Below, one piece after another: positions 17,313 through 23,275 of a DNA stretch of 64,000 nt. The position numbers and the translations under genes are program-made. The notes below the pieces were generated by a model. It had not been told where the DNA came from. It was given only the letters and a program-made list of their open reading frames with translations, and did no database searches. Within the stretch, counting starts at the first letter, position 1. Each line of letters opens with the position of its first letter. The stretch is from JAGWBF01 sp963663025. Its GTDB lineage: Bacteria; Chloroflexota; Dehalococcoidia; Lucifugimonadales; JAGWBF01. Where the stretch lies: positions 1,984,001-2,048,000 of the forward strand of contig OY760073.1 in the NCBI GenBank assembly GCA_963663025.1. The letters are read 5' to 3'.

Positions 17313-17344
17313 ACAATGATATCATTGTCTTTACCCTTCGTCAA
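17313..17344 (-). promoter_or_regulatory. promoter with palindromic operator for the XRE/DUF6932 pair
   Basis: On the minus strand TTGACG (17344-17339), a 17 bp spacer and TATCAT (17321-17316) form a good promoter. The -10 lies inside ACAATGATATCATTGT (17313-17328), a perfect 16 bp palindrome. The expected start point falls at or next to the ATG at 17309, so the mRNA may be leaderless. Confidence 0.7.
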
Positions 17345-17389
17345 GCACCCTGATGTCAGTCCCCAAGTTCAACGCTTCGGACGCCGGGC

Positions 17390-18634
17390 CTACCCTGTCC
17401 CCGGTGGGGCCATGGCTATGACGGGCCTCCTGTTGGCGAGATATTCGGGCGTTACGAAGGAAGACCCTGCGCCGTACTCTCGGGTGCACTCCTTCACCAC
17501 GTCGAACACCTCGGGCCTGAAGGTCAGAAAAGGCGGAGTGACCTCCTGCTCCAGGGTCTGGCGCATCAGTGTGCCGCTCAGGTCCTGCTTGCTGTCCCGG
17601 TGCCCGCACAACCCTTCGTAAGCCACCCCTTTGCAGGTTGGGCAATGCCACCACTCCCCCATGGTGACCGGCACGATACCGATGGGGGGTATCTCCTGAA
17701 AAATCTGGTGGGAAGCACGGGGGTCATAGAAGGACCCTACCCCCGCATGGTCCCGCCCGAACATGTGGTGGGTGCAGCCCATGTTCTTTCGGACGATGGC
17801 GTGGAACACCGCCTCTTTGGGGCCCGCGTAGCGCATATCCCACATGAGCACCGACGTAGCGTGCACATCCTCCGCAAAGTAACCCGCGTTGCGCAGGGCA
17901 TCCTGCGCCAGCACTATAGCTTCGTCGATGTAGTCCCCGATGCGCTTCTCACCGATGACCGCGCTCACTAACACACCATCGGCGCTGGAGGCGAACCAAG
18001 CCCCTTTCATGAACCCCTCGTGCCCCACGTGGGGCACGTTCCTGGTCTGATGTGCCACGACTCGCTCCCATCCCTTCTCGGCCAGCATCTTCCTGAGCTG
18101 GGCGGGAGGATACCAGAAGCGGTCGAAGGGAGGGTTAATCCTGGGTTCGTTTACGAGGGACACCTTCCCACCCACGAAGCGGTCCCTTAAGTTGAAGGTG
18201 CGGACAACCCCGGGATGGCTCTGGTCCGTCGTCCCGTACACTCGGCGGGCCATGCGCTCCAGGTCGTAGGAGAATACCTGCTCAACATCCAGCGTTGCCA
18301 GCGGCTGGTCCTGGTAGGTGAGCAGCAGCGTATCGCCCTCTACCAAAGCCAGCTCATCGACCTCCTGCCCGGACACATCCAGTACGATGGGGATGCTCCA
18401 GACATACCCGTTGACCAGGGCTATCTTCTCAAGCACCGCATCCACATCCGCCTGGAGCATGAACCCTTCCAGGGGGGAGAAGACGCCGTAGGCGATGTTG
18501 ATGCACTCCCGGGCTATCTGGTCGTTTACAGCTATCGACTTTGCGGCCCCATACGAGGATGCGGAGAGGGGCTGAGGGGCTACCCGTTCAACCAGCCGTC
18601 CACCGTGGGGCGAAAGTGTGTTATCGACCATCAT
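17390..18634 (-). CDS. sat: sulfate adenylyltransferase (ATP sulfurylase)
   Basis: Forms adenylyl sulfate (APS) from ATP and sulfate, or runs in reverse in sulfur oxidation. It has 414 residues, the single-chain PUA-plus-catalytic type. The nucleotide-binding motif is HQTRNVPHVGHEGFMK (usually QTRNPLHRAHE), so the first Pro is shifted but both His remain. GRDHAGVGSFYDPRA is the second signature. A zinc-binding-like group WWHCPTCKGVAYEGLCGHRD (~340-359) matches the bacterial/archaeal subfamily with a structural metal site. Two Met codons begin the frame. No aps kinase, cys or sox genes are next to it, so direction of flux is open. Confidence 0.92.
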   Translation of the reverse strand: MMVDNTLSPHGGRLVERVAPQPLSASSYGAAKSIAVNDQIARECINIAYGVFSPLEGFMLQADVDAVLEKIALVNGYVWSIPIVLDVSGQEVDELALVEGDTLLLTYQDQPLATLDVEQVFSYDLERMARRVYGTTDQSHPGVVRTFNLRDRFVGGKVSLVNEPRINPPFDRFWYPPAQLRKMLAEKGWERVVAHQTRNVPHVGHEGFMKGAWFASSADGVLVSAVIGEKRIGDYIDEAIVLAQDALRNAGYFAEDVHATSVLMWDMRYAGPKEAVFHAIVRKNMGCTHHMFGRDHAGVGSFYDPRASHQIFQEIPPIGIVPVTMGEWWHCPTCKGVAYEGLCGHRDSKQDLSGTLMRQTLEQEVTPPFLTFRPEVFDVVKECTREYGAGSSFVTPEYLANRRPVIAMAPPGTG

Positions 18635-18798
18635 TTCCTCTATCGCTGGACCCGAACTGCGGCAGGCCGGGGGAAAATTGTTGCCTGAGTGCGCACAATT
18701 CTAATGGCCTCCAAGATAAGGGACAAGCCGAAACACCCCTAGCCCTTAGGGGCGGAGCGGCATTGACCCTCGTACGAAGCCGCAGATACAATCCCCCC

Positions 18799-19236
18799 GT
18801 GCTAGCCATCATATTCTCTCTTCTTGCGGCCGTCGGGTTCGGATCGGCCGCCGTCTTCGCCCGCCTCGGCCTGCAGGGGATGAAGCCCGCAACCGGCACT
18901 GCTATCTCCCTGGTGGTCAGCTTCGTCCTGACGGCTATCCTGGCCCTGTCCATCGAAAGGTCAGCCGTCTTTGCCCTCCCGGCCATGGCGTTTCCGTGGT
19001 TCCTGGCCCTTGGCATCGTGAACTATCCTCTAGCCAGGTTCATGAACTACACGTCGGTCAACCTGGTGGGAGCCTCTAGGTCCGCCCCGATCATTGCCAC
19101 TGCTCCCTTCTTCTCGGCCGTCCTGGCCATCATCTTCCTTGGCGAGGAGATGAACCTGCTGGTGGGGTTGGGGACCGCCGCCATCATGGTTGGGTCTATC
19201 CTGATTGTGCTGGAGAGGACCCGTGCGTCTTCCTAG
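18799..19236 (+). CDS. EamA/DMT-family transporter, N-terminal half (gene split)
   Basis: Encodes 145 residues with about five transmembrane helices, equal to one EamA domain. The GTG at 18799 is chosen because the hydrophobic protein begins there; the longer upstream frame is arginine-rich non-coding. The motif MNYTSVNLVGASRSAPIIATAPFFSAVLAIIFLGE is the typical fourth-to-fifth helix region. It stops at TAG (19234-19236) and the matching second EamA domain follows 8 bp later in another frame. Either a one-base indel split a normal ~295-residue transporter, or the two halves work as a pair. Confidence 0.75.
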   Translation: MLAIIFSLLAAVGFGSAAVFARLGLQGMKPATGTAISLVVSFVLTAILALSIERSAVFALPAMAFPWFLALGIVNYPLARFMNYTSVNLVGASRSAPIIATAPFFSAVLAIIFLGEEMNLLVGLGTAAIMVGSILIVLERTRASS

Positions 19237-19243
19237 CCTGAAT

Positions 19244-19687
19244 ATGGGCGGCCAAAGTAAGGCCTTGGGCTTTGCCATGGCATTGGGCGCGGGTTTCTGC
19301 TACGGCGCCACTACAGTCATCGGCAAGAGGGTGGTGGATGAATACTCCCACCCCCTCCTCGTGTCCGCCTTTGCCTTGCTGTTCGGCATGGTCATTATGC
19401 TCGCTCTCACTCACGTCGATGTCCCACGGGCAGTATCGAGATCCAGGAGTTCCTTGCTTCCCATATTGCTGGCAGGGACTTCCTCCGGAGCTGGCGTAAC
19501 CTTCACCTACTTCGCCCTAAGCCGTACCGACGTTGTGATAGCCTCGCCCATAATCTCCAGCGCCCCCCTGTTTACCCTGGTCCTTGCCTACCTGGTGCTT
19601 CGGGGACTGGAGCGGGTAACGTGGCAGCTCGTCCTGGGCACCCTCATGATCGTTGGAGGCATCATCCTGGTGGTCTTCGGCAGGTAG
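19244..19687 (+). CDS. EamA/DMT-family transporter, C-terminal half (gene split)
   Basis: Encodes 147 residues, again one EamA domain with about five helices: ALGAGFCYGATTVIGKRV at the start and YFALSRTDVVIASPIISSAPLFTLVLAYLVLRGLERV near the end. The ATG at 19244 has no ribosome site and would depend on coupling to the preceding half; an in-frame TTG at 19205 also exists. Joined to the upstream half it gives a normal drug/metabolite transporter length. Substrate unknown. Confidence 0.75.
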   Translation: MGGQSKALGFAMALGAGFCYGATTVIGKRVVDEYSHPLLVSAFALLFGMVIMLALTHVDVPRAVSRSRSSLLPILLAGTSSGAGVTFTYFALSRTDVVIASPIISSAPLFTLVLAYLVLRGLERVTWQLVLGTLMIVGGIILVVFGR

Positions 19688-19720
19688 GTTCCGGGTCGCA
19701 GGCCGGTTCCGCCATCTGCT

Positions 19721-20335
19721 CTACCGGGGAGGAGGCCCCGCATACACCAAGTCCGCTATGGCATCCAGGGTGGCAGGCCCGATCCCACGCACTTCCACCA
19801 CCTCTTCCACCGAGGAGAAGGGGCCGACGTCTCTCCTGTAGGCCACGATAGCGTTTGCTTTCACCTCCCCGATGCCCGGCAGCGCCTGTAGCTCTTCTGC
19901 GGAAGCCGAGTTCAGGTCGATCCTGGACTCCTGCCCCAGGTCCACCCCCTCGGGCAGGTCGTCAGCCGTCGGTTCGGAAACGTCCGGTGTGCAGCCGTCA
20001 TCGACCGAGGGAACATGGTATTGGGACCCGTCCCTCACCCTGGCCGCCAGGTTGACGCACGAAAGCTGGGCGCCCCACAACGCCCCGCCCGCCGCTTCAA
20101 CCGCATCCTCCACCCGGTCGCCGGGAGCCACAACGTACACCCCCGGGGCGGCCACTTCCCCGCTCACGTACACCTTCAGGGTGGGGTGGGGAGTAGGCGC
20201 GGGAAGCCGTACCTCCACGCCCCTGGACCCGGAGCCATCGTCCAAGCTCCGGTATAGTATCACCCCTCCCGCCGAGAGGGTGACCACCAGGAGTATCGCC
20301 AGGGTGATTAAGGCTGCTCGCTTGAATGCGTCCAT
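19721..20335 (-). CDS. comEA: ComEA-like competence DNA-binding protein
   Basis: A 204-residue protein: an N-terminal signal anchor (residues ~8-28, ALITLAILLVVTLSAGGVILY), a SLBB-like domain (about 52-100, KVYVSGEVAAPGVYVVAPGDRVEDAVEAAGG), a linker, then a helix-hairpin-helix DNA-binding domain (138-200) with the LNSASAEELQALPGIGEVKANAIVAYR and VRGIGPATLDAI motifs. This is the classic ComEA order; the protein binds incoming DNA outside the membrane. No comEC is next to it. Confidence 0.9.
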   Translation of the reverse strand: MDAFKRAALITLAILLVVTLSAGGVILYRSLDDGSGSRGVEVRLPAPTPHPTLKVYVSGEVAAPGVYVVAPGDRVEDAVEAAGGALWGAQLSCVNLAARVRDGSQYHVPSVDDGCTPDVSEPTADDLPEGVDLGQESRIDLNSASAEELQALPGIGEVKANAIVAYRRDVGPFSSVEEVVEVRGIGPATLDAIADLVYAGPPPR

Positions 20336-20410
20336 AGGGAAAGCGGTATTGCTTGAAGCGTTACGACTGATTATAATACCCTAGCCCCGGTACCAGACAG
20401 GAGGTGGCCA

Positions 20411-21349
20411 TTGAGCGGGGACCCTTTCGCCTTCCTGAGAGGTGAGTACGTTCCCTTGAGCGAAGCCAAGGTGGGCATCATGACCCACGCTTTGCACTAT
20501 GGGACGGGGGTCTTTGAAGGCATACGGGGCAACTGGAACGCCCAAGCCGGCCGCGTCTATATCTTTCGCCTTCGCGAGCACTACGAGAGGCTCCTCCAGG
20601 GGTGCCGCCTCATGATGCTGGACATCCCCTACTCCCTGGAGGACCTGTGCAACATCACCGTCGAGATGGTGGAGCGCAGCGGGTTCTCGGAGGATGTTTA
20701 CATCCGCCCCCTGGCCTACAAGAGCGCCGAGCGGGTAGCCAACCTGAAGCTCCATGAACTGGACAGCGACTTCTGCCTGATGGCTGTCCCCTTCGGCAAC
20801 TACCTGGGCTCCGACAACCTGCGATGCTGCACCTCGTCATGGCGCCGGGTTGACGACCCCATGATTCCCGCCCGGTTCAAGATATCTGGGATATACGTCA
20901 ACAGCATCCTGGCCAAGACCGAGGCGACCATGGCTGGCTTCGATGAAGCCATCCTCCTGAACCAGGACGGGCATGTGTGCGAAGGCTCCGGCGAGAACCT
21001 CTTCCTGGCCATAGACGGCAAGCTGTACACCCCGCCTATCGAGGACAACGTCCTTCCTGGCATAACCAGGTCCACGGTGATCCAGCTGGCCCAGAGCGAG
21101 CTCGGCCTGGAGGTCATTGAGACCCGAATCGACCGCAGCCAGATATACATCGCCGACGAGTGTTTCCTGACCGGCACCGCCGCCCACGTAACCCCTGTGG
21201 TCGAGGTGGACAACCGCAAGATCGCCGACGGCGGAGTGGGTCCCATATCTGCCCAGATTCAGAAGCTGTACTTCGATGTGGTCGTCGGCAACGTTCCCAA
21301 GTTCCTTCACTGGTGTACTTCTGCTACCCCCCGACTGGTGGGCGTGTAG
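20411..21349 (+). CDS. ilvE: branched-chain amino acid aminotransferase
   Basis: PLP fold-type IV transaminase for valine, leucine and isoleucine, 312 residues. The TTG at 20411 is chosen because AGGAGGTGGCCA precedes it and the protein begins with the normal family N-terminus. Signatures are HALHYGTGVFEGIRG (~27-41), the catalytic Lys in SGIYVNSILAKTEA (~162), and EGSGENLFL followed by LPGITRSTVIQLA. The gene is followed by plsY after 69 bp. A D-amino-acid or ADC-lyase role is less likely given the FEGIRG and GENLF patterns. Confidence 0.92.
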   Translation: MSGDPFAFLRGEYVPLSEAKVGIMTHALHYGTGVFEGIRGNWNAQAGRVYIFRLREHYERLLQGCRLMMLDIPYSLEDLCNITVEMVERSGFSEDVYIRPLAYKSAERVANLKLHELDSDFCLMAVPFGNYLGSDNLRCCTSSWRRVDDPMIPARFKISGIYVNSILAKTEATMAGFDEAILLNQDGHVCEGSGENLFLAIDGKLYTPPIEDNVLPGITRSTVIQLAQSELGLEVIETRIDRSQIYIADECFLTGTAAHVTPVVEVDNRKIADGGVGPISAQIQKLYFDVVVGNVPKFLHWCTSATPRLVGV

Positions 21350-21418
21350 CCCCCAGGCTGCACCAAGCCTGCTCCCGTTCAGCTCGCCTACATTCGAACG
21401 AAGGGTAGTCGAACCTCC

Positions 21419-22054
21419 ATGAGTTGGTTTCTGGCTATCATCATCGGTTACCTCATCGGATCTATCCCTACCGCCTACCTTGCCGGACGGCGGGCCATGG
21501 GTAAAGACATCCGGGAAGAGGGCGACCGCAACCCCGGGGCAGGCAACGTCTATCTGTCCATCGGTCCCAGGGCCGGCCTTATGGTGGGAGCAGTGGACAT
21601 TGGCAAAGGAATCGCCGCCGTGCTCCTTGCCAAGTTCCTCATCGTCGGTGGAGGAAATGGACTGGCCATGGCCGCAGGCGCAGCGGCGGTGGCGGGGCAC
21701 ACTTGGCCCATATTCATGAAGCTGAGGGGAGGCAGGGGCGCCGCAACCACAGTGGGCGTGTACTGCGCCCTCTTCCCTATACCGGCCCTGCCCATCAGCC
21801 TGGCCTGCCTGGCTTTGCTCCCCTTCGTCAGAAGCGCCACCCTGGTCTTGGGGCTTATTATGGCGCCCATGCCCCTGCTGGTGTGGCTATCTGGATATCC
21901 TGTAGCCACCACCATCTTCACCATCTTCCTTCCCATGGGTGTCGGCGTGCGACACCACCTGACCTCCAGGAACCACGGCAGGGAACTCCAGCCTCCAACG
22001 TATGACCAAGAGGTAGAAGACAAGATGCTGACCGACGGCAGTCAGCATTGGTAG
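21419..22054 (+). CDS. plsY: acyl-phosphate glycerol-3-phosphate acyltransferase PlsY
   Basis: Integral membrane enzyme that transfers an acyl group from acyl phosphate to glycerol 3-phosphate, the first step of phospholipid synthesis in many bacteria. It has 211 residues and about five to six helices. The three family motifs are visible: GSIPTAYLAGR, GDRNPGAGNVYLSIG (usually GSGNPGATNV, so partly changed), and GHTWPIFMKLRGGRGAATTVG. The C-terminal cytosolic tail (HHLTSRNHGRELQP) is longer than usual. A small membrane gene overlaps its 3' end by 7 bp. Confidence 0.88.
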   Translation: MSWFLAIIIGYLIGSIPTAYLAGRRAMGKDIREEGDRNPGAGNVYLSIGPRAGLMVGAVDIGKGIAAVLLAKFLIVGGGNGLAMAAGAAAVAGHTWPIFMKLRGGRGAATTVGVYCALFPIPALPISLACLALLPFVRSATLVLGLIMAPMPLLVWLSGYPVATTIFTIFLPMGVGVRHHLTSRNHGRELQPPTYDQEVEDKMLTDGSQHW

Positions 22055-22461
22055 CTTCCTTCTCCCTGGACTATTTCATCCTGGTGTACATTGCCGACAT
22101 GGGTGTCCTCCAGATGATTGCCTCCCGTAGGGACTTTCGTGGAATGCTTCTTGTCCCGGCGCCCCGAATAGCCTTCCTCCTGGGCTTTTGCGCCGTTGTA
22201 GCAGCCTTCGCATGGTTCTTTGCATCTGAGTTCAGGAACCTGTCCGACACCGCGGGAGGGATCGACGGCAACCGGGCTGCCCAGATGTTCAGTTCTGCCT
22301 CTTCCCTTGCTGTGTTTACGACCTTCGTCTTTTCGTCCATGATCAACCGTTCCCTGGGTAGGGACGGGCAGCCTTCCTCCCCGGGCCTGGATGCCCTGGG
22401 ACACACCACCTACCTGCGGGCCCTTAGCGTGAGCCTGAAAGCGTTGTGGAAGCGCTCCTGA
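22048..22461 (+). CDS. small membrane protein of unknown function, plsY operon
   Basis: A 137-residue protein not recognised. It begins at a TTG overlapping the plsY stop, and has one clear transmembrane helix (about residues 40-60, IAFLLGFCAVVAAFAWFFAS) and a second shorter one (SLAVFTTFVFSSMI, ~84-97). The C-terminal third is soluble with no known motif. Its own 3' end overlaps the following PAP2-like gene by 16 bp, so plsY, this gene and the PAP2-like gene form a tightly coupled unit likely connected to lipid metabolism. Confidence 0.6.
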   Translation: MVASFSLDYFILVYIADMGVLQMIASRRDFRGMLLVPAPRIAFLLGFCAVVAAFAWFFASEFRNLSDTAGGIDGNRAAQMFSSASSLAVFTTFVFSSMINRSLGRDGQPSSPGLDALGHTTYLRALSVSLKALWKRS

Positions 22462-23036
22462 GCATCGACTCCGCCATCATCACCTGGCTGAACCAGTGGG
22501 TGGGCAAGTGGGGCGTGCTGGACAAAGCCGCCGAGCTGGTGGTCAGTGACTACCTGATACCCACCCTTTTGTCCCTGGCCCTCATGTCCACCTGGTTCCT
22601 TGCCAGGGACGCGTCGGACCGGGCGGCCAACCAGAAGGGGGTGTTGGTGGCCCTGCTGGGGGTGGGCTTCTCCAACCTGACGGTGCTGATTATCAACCAG
22701 TTCTACTTCCGGGACCGGCCCTTCGTGCACCATGATCTGGAGCTGCTCTTCTATCAGCCCACCGACTCTTCTTTCCCCGCCAACCCGGCAGCCGTGGCCT
22801 TCGCCATCGCCTTCGGGGTGTTCCTGTACAACCGGGCCATGGGCGTGGTCCTGGGCGGGTTGGCGTCCCTGTGGGTGCTGTCCAGGATGTACTCCGGGGT
22901 GTTCTACCTGTCCGATGGACTTGGGGGCGCCGCCATCGGCGTGTGCATTACCTACGTGTTTTCCGTGCTCATGCGCCTCATAGAACCCCTGCCCACCACC
23001 GTCCTCAGCGTCATGCGCCGCTTCCACCTGGCCTAA
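22446..23036 (+). CDS. PAP2-fold membrane protein with degenerate catalytic motifs
   Basis: A 196-residue, six-helix protein with the layout of PAP2 lipid phosphatases (PgpB, undecaprenyl-PP phosphatases). All three motifs are recognisable but altered. KX6RP appears as NQFYFRDRPF (Lys is Asn). PSGH appears as SFPANPAAV (catalytic His gone). SRX5HX3D appears as SRMYSGVFYLSD (nucleophilic His is Phe). Arg, Pro and the final Asp are kept. It is therefore unlikely to be a classical phosphatase and may bind lipid, or act with the plsY-linked proteins. The GTG start at 22446 overlaps the previous gene. Confidence 0.75.
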   Translation: MEALLSIDSAIITWLNQWVGKWGVLDKAAELVVSDYLIPTLLSLALMSTWFLARDASDRAANQKGVLVALLGVGFSNLTVLIINQFYFRDRPFVHHDLELLFYQPTDSSFPANPAAVAFAIAFGVFLYNRAMGVVLGGLASLWVLSRMYSGVFYLSDGLGGAAIGVCITYVFSVLMRLIEPLPTTVLSVMRRFHLA

Positions 23037-23099
23037 GGGCATCATACTGGTCAACTGTCCTTTGAACTGGACGGACGGGTATGTAACAGACAGACTGTT

Positions 23100-23137
23100 C
23101 CCTCGCCCTTGAGGGAGAGGGTTGGGGTGAGGGTGAT
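23100..23137. repeat. 38 bp interspersed repeat, copy A
   Basis: The 38 bp segment beginning CCCTCGCCCTTGAGGG and ending GGGGTGAGGGTGAT is repeated at 52581-52618 with a single difference. The first 22 bases form an inverted repeat CCCTC(G)CCC-TTGA-GGGAGAGGG. Here one stem pair is broken by the G. Both copies are intergenic. Confidence 0.85.
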
Positions 23138-23144
23138 CGCTCCC

Positions 23145-23190
23145 ACCGTCATTGCGCTCCCTTTACCGTCATTGCGGCGAAGGCCGCAAT
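23145..23190. repeat. short direct repeats and hairpin next to repeat A
   Basis: ACCGTCATTGCG occurs twice (23145-23156 and 23165-23176). The second copy runs into a perfect hairpin ATTGCGGC-GAAG-GCCGCAAT (23171-23190). The whole 23037-23275 gap is filled with repeat-like sequence of this kind; no gene is seen in it. Confidence 0.7.
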
Positions 23191-23275
23191 CCAGGAACTC
23201 CCCCAGAGGACACATCCCCTCTGACACACCCCACAAGGCATCGACTATACCCTGTGCTATCATTGGGCAGCAGCT

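Noticed and set aside
18736..18752. CCCCTA-GCCCT-TAGGGG hairpin between sat and the EamA gene as a terminator
   Set aside because: Short stem, no T-run, and no gene ends just before it on either strand.
19205..19244. Selenocysteine read-through joining the two EamA halves, suggested by the presence of selA
   Set aside because: The first half ends with TAG and the second is in another frame, so Sec insertion cannot join them.
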